Shown one piece after another: positions 1-7,923 of a stretch of DNA of 16,697 nucleotides. Numbering within the stretch: position 1 is the first letter of the stretch; each line of letters starts with the position of its first letter. The notes beneath the pieces are model-generated. The model did not search any database. It saw nothing but the letters and a program-made list of their open reading frames with translations, and was not told where the DNA came from. Position numbers and translations under genes: made by a program. This DNA is from a candidate division WOR-1 bacterium RIFOXYB2_FULL_48_7 (GTDB taxonomy: Bacteria; Margulisbacteria; WOR-1; O2-12-FULL-45-9; XYB2-FULL-48-7): contig MEUF01000005.1 of assembly GCA_001771615.1 (NCBI GenBank), positions 2,118 to 18,814 of the forward strand, written 5' to 3'.

Positions 1-460
1 GATGGGGAAGCCCGGAGCCGGAAAAAATCGGCAACTTCTGTCCCCGGGAGAGCGTATTTAACCCATCGATGGTGGAAATACCGGTTTGGATAAAATCATT
101 CGGATAATCGCGGGCTACGGGGTTGATCGGGTCGCCGTTAATATCAATTTTTTTATCGGGGATTAAGCGGGGTGCTCCATCAATTGGTCTTCCCAGGCCG
201 GAGAAGGCCCGGCCAAGAATATCTGGTGAGACAGCCAACTCCAGCCCATGCCCCTTAAACTTAAAATTAGTGCTTTGGATGTCGAGCCCTTCGGTTCCTT
301 CAAAGATCTGGATCAGGGCATTGCTGCCAGCGACTTCCAGGACCTTGCCGGAGCGCACCTCGCCGTTTTTTAAGACAACCTCCACCAGTTCATCGTAAGC
401 GACCCCTGCAACTCCGTCGACCAAAACCAATGGTCCGGTGATCTCTTTGATCTCAAGCAT
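1..460 (-). CDS. atpB: V/A-type ATP synthase subunit B, N-terminal part (cut by window edge)
   Basis: Non-catalytic nucleotide-binding subunit of the A3B3 head of a V/A-type ATPase, on the cytoplasmic side. 153 codons are visible; the C-terminal two thirds lie beyond position 1. The protein begins MLEIKEITGPLVLV, followed by the usual N-terminal beta-barrel and, at about residues 81-93, LGRAFSGLGRPID, typical of B. Around residues 147-153 it reads SGSGLPH, the degenerate P-loop of B subunits, unlike the intact GPFGAGKT in the neighbouring A subunit; this separates B from A. The ATG at 458-460 overlaps the end of the A gene by 8 bases and has a Shine-Dalgarno (TAGGAGTG) upstream. Gene order (A then B) matches archaeal and Enterococcus operons; subunit D would be expected next, outside the window. 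Family assignment is secure. Confidence 0.95.
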   Translation of the reverse strand, partial: MLEIKEITGPLVLVDGVAGVAYDELVEVVLKNGEVRSGKVLEVAGSNALIQIFEGTEGLDIQSTNFKFKGHGLELAVSPDILGRAFSGLGRPIDGAPRLIPDKKIDINGDPINPVARDYPNDFIQTGISTIDGLNTLSRGQKLPIFSGSGLPH

Positions 461-2183
461 GGTATTGCACTCCTATTAAGTTGTGGAATTCGTCTTTGAT
501 GTCCGATTGCAAATTTTTGTTTTCTGCTTCTGTGCTCAGCCGGGCTTTGGCGATAGCCTGGATGGTCTTTAACTCTTGTATTTCCGCCGTTGTCTTGCCT
601 GCCTCTTGGGCCTGGCGGGCCAGATCATAAAAAGAGAGAATTGTTTTTAGCAGCCAAGCCTGTTTGGGGAGGTCGGAATATTGGTCAACGGGGTCAAAGG
701 CGCTTTGATAGAGAAAATCTTCCCTGATCATCTTGGCGGCCATGAGTAAAAGCTGTTCCTTGGGTGAGAGTGATTCCAAACCAACCAATCGGACAATTTC
801 CTCCAGTTCACTCTCTTCGGCCAGGATCTTCAAGGCCCGCTCACGGTTGACCAGAAAATCAGGGGCCACAATTTTAGCCAGATGGGGACTTAAGTTGTCG
901 ACGTACAAAGAGTAGGAGAGGAGCCAGTTGATGGAAGGGAAATGCCGCTTATGGGCCAGGCTTTCATCTAAACCCCAGAAAATCTTGGTGACACGCAGGG
1001 TGTTTTGCACGACCGGTTCTGACAGGTCCCCACCGGGAGGTGAGACCGAACCGATAATTGTCAGTGAACCCTGTCGAGCCGGCTGGCCTTGGCAGGTGCC
1101 GCAACCGGCCCGTTCGTAAAAATCGGCTAACCGGGAACCCAGGTAAGCGGGATAGCCCTCTTCACCGGGCATCTCTTCCAGTCGGCCTGACATTTCCCGC
1201 AGGGCTTCGGCCCAGCGGGAGGTTGAATCGGCCATCAGCGCGACATTGTAGCCCATATCCCGAAAATATTCGGCGATAGCGGCGCCGGTGTAGACCGAAG
1301 CCTCCCGGGCGGCAATCGGCATATTGGATGTATTGGCAATCAAGACCGTTCTTTCCATTAAAGGGCGTCCGGACCGCGGATCTTTTAGTTCGGGGAATTC
1401 GAGCAAGACGTCGGTCATTTCGTTGCCGCGCTCGCCGCATCCGACAAAAATAATGATGTCGGCATCGGACCACTTAGCCAATTGATGCTGGATAACAGTT
1501 TTGCCGGCACCGAAGGGGCCGGGCAGACAGGCGGCACTCCCTTTACCAATCGGGAAAAAAGAATCAATAATCCTCTGGCCGGTAGTTAATGGTTGATTGA
1601 CCGGAAACCGGGCAGCCAGTGGCCGTCTTTTGCGCACCGGCCATTTTTGTTTCATGGTAATTGCCCGGCCACCGACAACTGCAATAGTTTCGTCGACAGT
1701 GAAATCACCGTTCTTGATCTGCTCGACTGTCCCGGCTATCCCTTCGGGGACCATGATTTTATGGCTGACTAATTGGGTTTCTTGGACGGTGCCCAGTATA
1801 TCTCCGGCTGAAACCGTACTTCCCTGATTGATGATGGGGACAAAAGCCCATTTTTTATCTCTGGGTAAAGGGGCAACTTCGATGCCGCGGGTGATAAAGT
1901 CGCCAGACTGCTGGCGGATCTGGTCAAGCGGGCGTTGAATACCATCAAAAATTGCTCCCAGCAGCCCAGGCCCCAGCTCGACTGACAACGGTTCCCCAGT
2001 GGTGCTGACCGGGTCACCGACTTTTAAGCCGGCGGTCTCTTCGTAAACCTGGATTGAAGCCAGCGGGCCGCGTAGTTCGATGATTTCTCCAATTAAATGT
2101 TTTTCTCCCAGCTTAACCAGGTCACCTTTACGGGCCCCGGCAATTTCAGCCATGACTAATGGTCCGGCGACTTTTTTTATCAT
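453..2183 (-). CDS. atpA: V/A-type ATP synthase catalytic subunit A
   Basis: Catalytic subunit of the A3B3 head; hydrolyses or makes ATP. At 576 residues it has normal family length (about 580-600). Domains in order: N-terminal beta-barrel (about 1-70), the extra 'non-homologous' bulge domain specific to A subunits (about 110-190), the nucleotide-binding domain with an intact Walker A GPFGAGKT at residues 222-229, the GERGNE motif at 250-255, the Walker B region LMADSTSRWAEA near 316-327, and a helical C-terminal domain. All key catalytic motifs are present, so the enzyme should be active. The ATG at 2181-2183 has AGGAG about nine bases upstream and lies 3 bases after the stop of the F gene; the 3' end overlaps the B gene by 8 bases, pointing to translational coupling between A and B. 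Confidence 0.97.
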   Translation of the reverse strand: MIKKVAGPLVMAEIAGARKGDLVKLGEKHLIGEIIELRGPLASIQVYEETAGLKVGDPVSTTGEPLSVELGPGLLGAIFDGIQRPLDQIRQQSGDFITRGIEVAPLPRDKKWAFVPIINQGSTVSAGDILGTVQETQLVSHKIMVPEGIAGTVEQIKNGDFTVDETIAVVGGRAITMKQKWPVRKRRPLAARFPVNQPLTTGQRIIDSFFPIGKGSAACLPGPFGAGKTVIQHQLAKWSDADIIIFVGCGERGNEMTDVLLEFPELKDPRSGRPLMERTVLIANTSNMPIAAREASVYTGAAIAEYFRDMGYNVALMADSTSRWAEALREMSGRLEEMPGEEGYPAYLGSRLADFYERAGCGTCQGQPARQGSLTIIGSVSPPGGDLSEPVVQNTLRVTKIFWGLDESLAHKRHFPSINWLLSYSLYVDNLSPHLAKIVAPDFLVNRERALKILAEESELEEIVRLVGLESLSPKEQLLLMAAKMIREDFLYQSAFDPVDQYSDLPKQAWLLKTILSFYDLARQAQEAGKTTAEIQELKTIQAIAKARLSTEAENKNLQSDIKDEFHNLIGVQYHA

Positions 2184-2186
2184 AAT

Positions 2187-2477
2187 TTATGCTCCTGTTG
2201 CTCTTTTGATTAAATCTTTCAATTCATTGGTAAAAAATCCGGTTGTCCCACGGTGGTCCGGCAAAGGCAGGTAAGTTAATTTCGTTTGCTGCAATTGCGC
2301 GGTCAATTCTTCGGCCAACCGTTCGGTGATAAATAATAAGCCAAAATCGGTTGTCCTGGTAATTTGCGCCAAAGCCTTTTCCCCTTCCGCTGAGGTTTCT
2401 GCCGGGAAAGGTTCGATGCCTGTCGTGGATAGCGGGGCGACCAGTGATTTTGGCCCGATAAAAGCAATTTTAGACAT
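2187..2477 (-). CDS. atpF: V/A-type ATP synthase subunit F
   Basis: Small central-stalk subunit that sits with D on the rotor and is thought to regulate hydrolysis. The 96 residues match the usual length of about 100. The N-terminus (MSKIAFIGPKSLVAPLSTTG) has the Rossmann-like first strand and the 'G-x-x-x-x-x-x-F-x-x-x-G-I' pattern of the family. A later segment FGLLFITERLAEEL corresponds to the conserved 'i-l-I-t-e' strand, and LPLPDHRG near residue 75 matches the loop before the C-terminal helix. The start overlaps the stop of the C gene by 8 bases and is preceded by GAGGAAA. The position C-F-A-B is the canonical archaeal-type order. Confidence 0.9.
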   Translation of the reverse strand: MSKIAFIGPKSLVAPLSTTGIEPFPAETSAEGEKALAQITRTTDFGLLFITERLAEELTAQLQQTKLTYLPLPDHRGTTGFFTNELKDLIKRATGA

Positions 2478-3177
2478 ATGATTTCCTCAATCGGAGCTGC
2501 AGCTCATGATTGGGGAGCTGCAGTTTTTTACCTATTAAAATCAAGCGGAGATTTTTAATTTCTATCTCTTTGGCAACCCAATAACCGATTAAGGGATCCA
2601 ATCCGCTGGCCAAATACTTCGCCGGTCGGACCTGGTCGAGTAAGTGGTTGTCTATCTCCCTTTCCAGAACAATCAGGGAGCCGCTTTTTTGGTAATGGTC
2701 CAAGCCCAGCTCAACAGCCCAGCGATAATTGGTATAGCGATAACGGAGCTTGGTCGACTCAACTTCTATGTGGCCGTTAATTGCCATGTTGCGCAGTCTG
2801 GCCAAAATGACAAAACTGCGCAAATAGGGGACAAGCAGGTGACTGTCTGCCCACGGGCGAAAATTCACATGTTGCAGATAATCGTCCAGGGTCATCTCTG
2901 GCGCAAAGCGCTGCCAAAGCAATTGTAGGGCTTGATTGCCCGGTGCCAGCTCTTTGAGAAGGGCGATAACATCCTGCTCTTCCTGTTCTAATAGGGCGGA
3001 GAGGTCAAAGGCTTGCGGCAAACGGTCGATCTTCGCGCTGTAATAAGGATTTTCGCGCAGCAGGGTGAAAGCTTCGTTAAAGCTTTTTGCTTCGATCATC
3101 CGCTGCAAACTTGCCCCATCCAGCAGTTGAGCTTCTCTGGCCCGCAGCCGACCAATAGCGTAAATGAACTTATCCAT
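2470..3177 (-). CDS. atpC: V/A-type ATP synthase subunit C, short form
   Basis: Socket subunit that joins the central stalk (D/F) to the membrane c-ring. The N-terminus is typical (YAIGRLRAREAQLLD, then an 'A-x-x-F-x-E-A' helix and ENPYY), and the C-terminus carries the family signature DPLIGYWVAKEIEIKNLRLI and ends LRLRKSYV. The family is built from three repeats of about 110 residues and is usually 320-360 residues long; this protein has only 235, so roughly one repeat appears to be missing from the middle while both ends are intact. There is no sign of a frameshift: the frame is open throughout, and the gene overlaps E by 8 bases upstream and F by 8 bases downstream. Probably a genuine short form. 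Confidence 0.88.
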   Translation of the reverse strand: MDKFIYAIGRLRAREAQLLDGASLQRMIEAKSFNEAFTLLRENPYYSAKIDRLPQAFDLSALLEQEEQDVIALLKELAPGNQALQLLWQRFAPEMTLDDYLQHVNFRPWADSHLLVPYLRSFVILARLRNMAINGHIEVESTKLRYRYTNYRWAVELGLDHYQKSGSLIVLEREIDNHLLDQVRPAKYLASGLDPLIGYWVAKEIEIKNLRLILIGKKLQLPNHELQLRLRKSYV

Positions 3178-3493
3178 AAAGGATTTGTGCTACCTCCAGC
3201 TCTTTTTTCTCACGCAATTCAAGCGGTAAATCGGCCAGGACTTTTTGGATTTGCAGGTGTTTTTCCTGTAAAAGCTGTTTTTTGGCCTCAAAACGGACGG
3301 GTACCAACAAACTTTGTTTGGTTTCTGCTGCCTGTTGCTTAGCTTCGGCCAGCCGCTGTTGGGTCAGGGCGGCAGCCTGTTCCCTGGCAGTAGCGATGAT
3401 TGTTGCCGCCTCAGCCTGCGCGGCCGCAGTCAACCTGGCCGCTTTAGATTGGGATTCCTTGATTATTTCCGCTGTGATTTCGTTGAGGCCCAT
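3170..3493 (-). CDS. atpE: V/A-type ATP synthase subunit E, short form lacking the globular domain
   Basis: Peripheral-stalk subunit that pairs with G/H as a coiled coil and normally caps the A3B3 head through a C-terminal globular domain. Assignment rests on position (between K and C, the fixed place of E) and on composition: residues 1-75 are a long Ala/Glu/Gln/Lys-rich helix, followed by a helix with FEAKKQLLQEKHLQIQKVL that resembles the end of the E coiled coil. The protein then stops at 107 residues, whereas E subunits are usually 180-210. The C-terminal head-binding domain is therefore absent. The C gene starts 8 bases before this stop with a normal C N-terminus, so the missing domain has not simply been shifted to another frame downstream. 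The start overlaps the stop of K (TGATG). Confidence 0.75.
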   Translation of the reverse strand: MGLNEITAEIIKESQSKAARLTAAAQAEAATIIATAREQAAALTQQRLAEAKQQAAETKQSLLVPVRFEAKKQLLQEKHLQIQKVLADLPLELREKKELEVAQILYG

Positions 3494-3963
3494 CAGAGCT
3501 TGATACCCGACACCAACAGGATGGTTGCGAGCAAACCGAGCACCGCATAAGTTTCCACCATGGCTGGCAGAATAATTGCTTTCCCGGTCTCTTCTGGTCT
3601 TTTAGCAATTAAAAATATGCCGGCCGCGGCCGCCCGTCCCTGATAATATCCGGAGACCAGTCCGGCAAAGCCAACTGGTAGCCCGGCAAAAAAGAGCTGT
3701 AGTCCGGAACTAAAAGGGACAGCCACCCCTCCGCCAAGTAAATTTATCTTCATCATGATATAAAATGCCCCCAGGAAGCCGTAGAAACCTTGCGTCCCCG
3801 GTAGTGCCACCATAACCAGCAAGCGGCCAAATTTATCCGGATCCTCCGTCAGCACCCCTCCGGCCGCTTCCGAGGCGACAGCAATCCCCCAGGCCGAACC
3901 GCAAGCGGCCAGAAAAGCGGCGCAAGAGGCTCCGGCAATTGCCAATCCCAATCCTAAATCCAT
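3493..3963 (-). CDS. atpK: V/A-type ATP synthase proteolipid subunit K, predicted Na+-binding
   Basis: Membrane c-ring subunit that carries the coupling ion during rotation. The 156 residues form four transmembrane helices as two hairpins, the 16-kDa duplicated form. Helix 2 has LPGTQGFYGF (residues 54-63) and no carboxylate; helix 4 has the single ion-binding glutamate in VETYAVLG (Glu137). The residues that hold Na+ in Enterococcus hirae NtpK (Leu61, Thr64, Gln65, Tyr68, Gln110, Glu139) have counterparts here at Leu54, Thr57, Gln58, Tyr61, Gln108 and Glu137. Na+ is therefore the likely coupling ion; this is inference from family knowledge. The ATG is preceded by GGGGGAAA with a 7-base spacing and follows the I gene after 18 bases, the largest gap in the window. 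Confidence 0.95.
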   Translation of the reverse strand: MDLGLGLAIAGASCAAFLAACGSAWGIAVASEAAGGVLTEDPDKFGRLLVMVALPGTQGFYGFLGAFYIMMKINLLGGGVAVPFSSGLQLFFAGLPVGFAGLVSGYYQGRAAAAGIFLIAKRPEETGKAIILPAMVETYAVLGLLATILLVSGIKL

Positions 3964-3981
3964 AATATTTCCCCCTTTTTT
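3964..3981 (-). promoter_or_regulatory. Longest intergenic gap of the window, with Shine-Dalgarno of subunit K
   Basis: Eighteen bases between the I and K genes. On the minus strand it reads a run of A, then GGGGGAAA and ATATT before the ATG. The strong G-rich Shine-Dalgarno and freedom from overlap suit a gene whose product is needed in many copies per c-ring. No promoter or terminator hairpin fits into this space. Confidence 0.6.
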
Positions 3982-5928
3982 TCAGTCAATAATAACATAC
4001 TTGGTCAGCGGCCTGAAGGGCTTAAACTCCCGGCCGCCACCGACGTAAAATTTGCCAAAAAACTCGACCAGCTGCAACCTGGCAGCATGGATAAAAGCGC
4101 CTAATACAGAAACAACCAGGTTAAAGAGGTGGCCAATAATTAGAATAACGATCATGATCAGATAACCGACAACCGGAATACTCTGGCTGGTTAAACCGGC
4201 AATTATGTTTATAACCATGCCAATGATTGAGGTTGTCATCATCAGCGCCAGCAATCGGGAATAGGAGAGGGTATCTCCCAAATAGCTGGTTGTTCGATAA
4301 AGGCTTAATAAGCCAAAAATGGCTTTTTTAATCAGCCCTTTTTCCGCCCGGCCTTGGGTGAGGACCAGCAGTGCCGCGCCAATTATCACCAAAATCTTAT
4401 TGAGTTCGCTGTATCCGGGGGCAACGAAGGGAATAATAATATAGCTGACCAGGGCTGTCAGAAAATAGAGCCAGAGGCCATCATCGATTATGGCCGAGAC
4501 AAACTCTCGTTGCCGTATTTTCCAGTACATGGCCAGGGAGAGACCAACCAGATTTTGGATTACTCCCAGTGCCAGCGACATCAACAAAACATTTAACGGG
4601 CTTTTTATGGGGTCAATCAACTGTAAGCTTTTCAATCCGGAGCGCCACGGTTCCGGCAAAAGCTGCAGGTCGATGGCAAAATAACTCCCTGTGGCAACCC
4701 CGATCAGGCTGGCCGCCAACCCGCCCCAGAATAGTAGCTGGACAATATTTTTTCCCCCCTCTGAGAGGGTTAGTTTTTTCAGTAGAAAATATGAAATGAT
4801 CGCCAATAATAAGCCATAACCGACATCAGAAAGGCAAATGGCAAAAAATAGCAGGTAGAAGAACGACAGGGGGGCGGTGGGATCAATCTCTTTCTGTTGC
4901 GGCAGGCCAAAGATTCTGGTGATAACTTCAAAAGGCCCAAATACGGCAGGATTGGACAATAAGGTTGGGGGGATTTCTCCCGCCTCAGGGGAGATCTCCA
5001 CCAGCCAGAGAAGTTGTGAGCTCTGTTGCAACTTGTCAGCCAAGGGCCTGATCTGTTTTTTAGGCAGCCAACCGGTTAAGACAAAAGTGTGTTCAGTCTG
5101 CGACAAACCCGCCTGGGCAGTTTTTAGCAACAATTTCTGGTACAAATAATCATAAATATAGCGCAGCGAGGTCAAATGGCGACTAAGTGATTTGAGTTCG
5201 GAGCCGATTTGTTTTTGGTCCTGTTGGGCTTCCAACAATAACCCCTGCAGCCGGGCTAATTCCTGCCTGGGGCTCTTATCAGTTGCCGGCAGGGTGGCTT
5301 TGATAAAGTTGAATTTAGTTAGTATTTCATTGATGCTTTGGCTGTCCATATTTAAATAACCTATGGCCAAATAAATAAATTGCTTGTCTTCCCTTAAGCG
5401 CTCAATGACCAAAGTCCTGGTCAGGGCTGTTAATTCAGTTGTACAGGCAGTTAGAAGCGTTTTTTTTATGGTGCCGATAATCAGGCCGGCCGAGTTTAGG
5501 GAATTTAACTGGTTGAGTCGAAGAGTAATTATTTGCCAGGGCAGCAGGATGCCGATCTCTGCTTTTAAGGTCAATTCCAGGGTTTTCAGGTTGGCTAATC
5601 TTGTTTCGAGCCCGTTTAACTGGTCAAGCAGGGCGCGCCAATCAAAGCGGCTGGCTGTTTGCCGCAGGAGTTCGGCCGTGACCTTTTCTTTATAGGGGAC
5701 AAAACCCTCGATAAAACTCTTTTTCTTCCCGCTCCGGCTTTCCAGTAATTTTATGGCTGATGCCAGTTCATTAATTTCAATTTCCAGGTTATCTTCATTT
5801 CTATTATTTGCAGCCACGGCCTGTGGGGTGATTTCCAGACAGCCGGCTCGCTGTAACAATTGCAGGGCAGAAGTTTTAGCCTGTTCGTGGCCGAAGATGG
5901 CCACTTTTTGGACCGCTACAACTGACAT
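3982..5928 (-). CDS. atpI: V/A-type ATP synthase subunit I (a-subunit)
   Basis: Stator membrane subunit that provides the ion path next to the c-ring and anchors the peripheral stalk. 648 residues, normal for the family. Residues 1-350 are the cytoplasmic arm with long helices (for example about 220-270). Residues about 354-625 contain roughly eight membrane segments, starting with the typical FFAICLSDVGYGLLLA. The segment GDTLSYSRLLAL places the essential arginine at residue 558, equivalent to yeast Vph1 Arg735, and FIHAARLQLVEFF carries Arg617, matching the second conserved arginine (Vph1 Arg799). Both ion-path arginines are thus present. The start overlaps the end of the G gene by 13 bases; the Shine-Dalgarno is weak (GGCAGG), so translation is probably coupled to G. 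Confidence 0.95.
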   Translation of the reverse strand: MSVVAVQKVAIFGHEQAKTSALQLLQRAGCLEITPQAVAANNRNEDNLEIEINELASAIKLLESRSGKKKSFIEGFVPYKEKVTAELLRQTASRFDWRALLDQLNGLETRLANLKTLELTLKAEIGILLPWQIITLRLNQLNSLNSAGLIIGTIKKTLLTACTTELTALTRTLVIERLREDKQFIYLAIGYLNMDSQSINEILTKFNFIKATLPATDKSPRQELARLQGLLLEAQQDQKQIGSELKSLSRHLTSLRYIYDYLYQKLLLKTAQAGLSQTEHTFVLTGWLPKKQIRPLADKLQQSSQLLWLVEISPEAGEIPPTLLSNPAVFGPFEVITRIFGLPQQKEIDPTAPLSFFYLLFFAICLSDVGYGLLLAIISYFLLKKLTLSEGGKNIVQLLFWGGLAASLIGVATGSYFAIDLQLLPEPWRSGLKSLQLIDPIKSPLNVLLMSLALGVIQNLVGLSLAMYWKIRQREFVSAIIDDGLWLYFLTALVSYIIIPFVAPGYSELNKILVIIGAALLVLTQGRAEKGLIKKAIFGLLSLYRTTSYLGDTLSYSRLLALMMTTSIIGMVINIIAGLTSQSIPVVGYLIMIVILIIGHLFNLVVSVLGAFIHAARLQLVEFFGKFYVGGGREFKPFRPLTKYVIID

Positions 5929-6215
5929 GCCTGCCTGGCAGCGGCAAAATTAGCCGCCGCTTTTTGTCGGATGGCTGTTAGTGCTTCCTGGCAATCGCCT
6001 TCGATTTTGCGTTGTTCTGCCGCGGCCTCTGCCCGGGCCACGGTTAATATTTCTGCTGTCTTGGTTTGGGCGGCCTGTTCAGTTTCCGCTAAAATATTTT
6101 GAGCTTGCTGTTTGGCCTGATTAATCAGATGTACCCGCTCTTTTTCCGCCGCTTGAATTATCCGTGCGGCGGCGGCTTCACTTTCTTTGATGGTTTTGAG
6201 GGTTTCTTCAAGCAT
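5916..6215 (-). CDS. V/A-type ATP synthase peripheral-stalk subunit G/H
   Basis: Predicted coiled-coil partner of subunit E in the peripheral stalk. It has 99 residues and is almost entirely helical, rich in Ala, Glu, Gln and Lys with heptad-like spacing, beginning MLEETLKTIKESEAAAARII. This pattern, the length (about 100) and the position directly upstream of subunit I match AhaH of methanogens, NtpF of Enterococcus and subunit G of Thermus. Sequence identity in this family is low, so the call leans on composition and gene order. It starts 3 bases after the stop of the propeller-like gene, with an AGGT-type Shine-Dalgarno. Confidence 0.85.
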   Translation of the reverse strand: MLEETLKTIKESEAAAARIIQAAEKERVHLINQAKQQAQNILAETEQAAQTKTAEILTVARAEAAAEQRKIEGDCQEALTAIRQKAAANFAAARQACQL

Positions 6216-6218
6216 TTT

Positions 6219-7277
6219 TTACCTGACCACCGGGACGAGCAAATAATTAATATTGCTGTCAATGACTGCCGGCAATTTAAAACGGGAATCGGTAGTCCAG
6301 AGGTTGACTGCATCGCGGGCCAGGAGGACAAAATCATCATTATAGGCAATTATTTGGCCGGATTGCCTGTCTAAAGTAAAATATGATTGTCCCAGAAAGA
6401 GCGGTTGTCGGCTGGGGAGAAGCAAGAGGAACTTATTGGGCAGCATTTTGCCATTGCAGAGGATGGGATAGTCATTGTAATGGCCAAGTTCCTGTTTTTC
6501 CCCGGTGAGGTAATTGTATTTTAATAATTTAACATCGCTCTTTGGCGGATTGGTGCTAAGGGTCTGCCCTTCATAAGCCAGGATATGTTTATCATCGATC
6601 ATTTTCATTAAAAAGAGCCCTCCGGCAAAGCGGCTGAAGACCGGCCGGCCGAGCCGTTTCATGGTGGTTAGATCAACTACAAACTGTTGGGCGCCCTCCC
6701 AACTCATGGCGCTGACAATTGCCAGCCGCCCGTCCGGGCTGACATCAAGGATTCCCAGGTCGCCGTAAAGGGTCTCTTCGCGGGAGATTTTGTAAATACC
6801 TGTCTTTTTGGTCAGTAAATCAATTAATTGCAGGCAGTTGCTGTTGACGTTATTAAAGGTAATCAGCAGGCGCTGGTCATCAATAAATCTGATATTGATG
6901 ACTTTATCAATTGTCGGCTGTTCCAATTTAATAACCGTGTCTTTTCCGGAGCCAAGGTCTCTTAAATAAACCATATTGCCGAATTGATCGCTGGCCGGGA
7001 GATCTTTTTCCGGAGTGGCCGGGAGCCTGGCTTTAACCGCATAGGCGGCGAATTGCTGGTTTGGGCTGACATCAAAAGCGTAGACGTATTTGGTTAATTT
7101 GATAATTACTTGCTTGGTCTGTTGATCATTTTTCCAGAGTTTTCCGGCTTTGCTGTAATAGATATTGGATTGCTTGGGGAGCGGGGTAAGGTCAATTATC
7201 CGGTTGGGGTCAAAGGCCAGAACAGGACCGGTGACCAATCCCAGCAGTGGCAAAGTCAGGAGCCATGAAAACTTCAT
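6219..7277 (-). CDS. Exported protein of unknown function, probably a beta-propeller
   Basis: I do not recognise a named family. The 352-residue protein starts with a clear signal peptide: MKFSWLLTLPLLGL followed by VTGPVLA, with likely cleavage around residues 21-22, so it is probably secreted or periplasmic. The mature part has repeated strand-turn patterns of TolB/WD40-like propellers, such as AFDVSPNQQFAAYAV near residue 70, NIRFIDDQRLLITF near 128 and ILDVSPDGRLAIVSA near 177. No catalytic residues, haem motif or metal site are obvious. It lies 4 bases after hypB and 3 bases before the ATPase stalk gene, inside the operon, so it is co-transcribed with both. A structural or sensing role outside the membrane is possible but unproven. 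Confidence 0.8.
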   Translation of the reverse strand: MKFSWLLTLPLLGLVTGPVLAFDPNRIIDLTPLPKQSNIYYSKAGKLWKNDQQTKQVIIKLTKYVYAFDVSPNQQFAAYAVKARLPATPEKDLPASDQFGNMVYLRDLGSGKDTVIKLEQPTIDKVINIRFIDDQRLLITFNNVNSNCLQLIDLLTKKTGIYKISREETLYGDLGILDVSPDGRLAIVSAMSWEGAQQFVVDLTTMKRLGRPVFSRFAGGLFLMKMIDDKHILAYEGQTLSTNPPKSDVKLLKYNYLTGEKQELGHYNDYPILCNGKMLPNKFLLLLPSRQPLFLGQSYFTLDRQSGQIIAYNDDFVLLARDAVNLWTTDSRFKLPAVIDSNINYLLVPVVR

Positions 7278-7281
7278 TTGT

Positions 7282-7923
7282 TCACGATTTTAGCATAGTT
7301 GAAAGCAGGCTGACAACACCATCTCCACTCCTGGCCGAAACCGGGCAGAGCTTGGCTTGTTGGTTGAGCAACTTCACGGCCTGGGAAAATTTCTCGAGGC
7401 TAAAATCAAGGTGGGGGAGTAGATCAATTTTGTTAATGGCAATAATATCAGCTGCGGCAAAAATGCCTGGATACTTGAGCGGTTTATCGTCTCCTTCGGG
7501 GGTGCTGGTAACAACTAATTTAAGGCTTTCTCCTAAATTAAAATCGACCGGACAGATCAGGTTGCCGATATTTTCGACGATTATTAATCCGGGACCGGAA
7601 AGGTTTAATTGCTTAAGGGCCTGGCCGACCATTTGTGCTTCCAGATGGCAGCCGCCGCCGGTATTGATCTGGACGACCGGCCAGCCGGCCGCTGTGACTT
7701 TGTCCGCATCAACTGATGAGGCGACATCTCCTTCGATCACTCCAGCCGACAGCCCCTGGGGTAAATGTTTTAACAATTGCAGGATCAAGCTGGTTTTGCC
7801 CGCCCCCGGCGAGGCCATCAAATTGACCATAGTCAGCTGGCGCTCTTTTAACCAGGCCCGGTTATGGGCGGCAACCTGTTCATTTTGTTCAAAAATATTT
7901 TGGTTGATGTTTATCTCGTTCAT
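7282..7923 (-). CDS. hypB: Hydrogenase nickel-insertion GTPase HypB
   Basis: GTPase that works with HypA to deliver nickel to the hydrogenase large subunit precursor. 213 residues, the length of the GTPase domain alone. The P-loop SPGAGKTS is at residues 38-45, EGDVASSVDADK at 64-75 and the guanine-specificity motif NKID at 164-167. The G-domain metal site is intact: Cys92-His93 in GGGCHLEA and Cys124 in GNLICPVDF, matching Cys166, His167 and Cys198 of E. coli HypB. The N-terminus has neither the CxxCGC motif of E. coli nor a histidine-rich nickel-storage tract. The start overlaps the hypA stop by 4 bases (ATGA) and has a GGAGG 4 bases upstream. Confidence 0.97.
   Translation of the reverse strand: MNEININQNIFEQNEQVAAHNRAWLKERQLTMVNLMASPGAGKTSLILQLLKHLPQGLSAGVIEGDVASSVDADKVTAAGWPVVQINTGGGCHLEAQMVGQALKQLNLSGPGLIIVENIGNLICPVDFNLGESLKLVVTSTPEGDDKPLKYPGIFAAADIIAINKIDLLPHLDFSLEKFSQAVKLLNQQAKLCPVSARSGDGVVSLLSTMLKS

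Noticed and set aside
1162..1473. Second minus-strand frame inside subunit A
   Set aside because: Arginine-rich translation with no family features, fully inside the catalytic subunit A coding frame.
3170..3493. A frameshift in subunit E with the rest of the protein in another frame
   Set aside because: The sequence downstream encodes a normal N-terminus of subunit C in its own frame, leaving no room for the missing E domain. A larger deletion cannot be excluded.
6640..6665. GGCCGG-rich run as a possible hairpin or terminator
   Set aside because: It is inside the coding frame of the propeller-like gene, is not followed by a T run on the transcribed strand, and fits the GC-rich codon use of the region.
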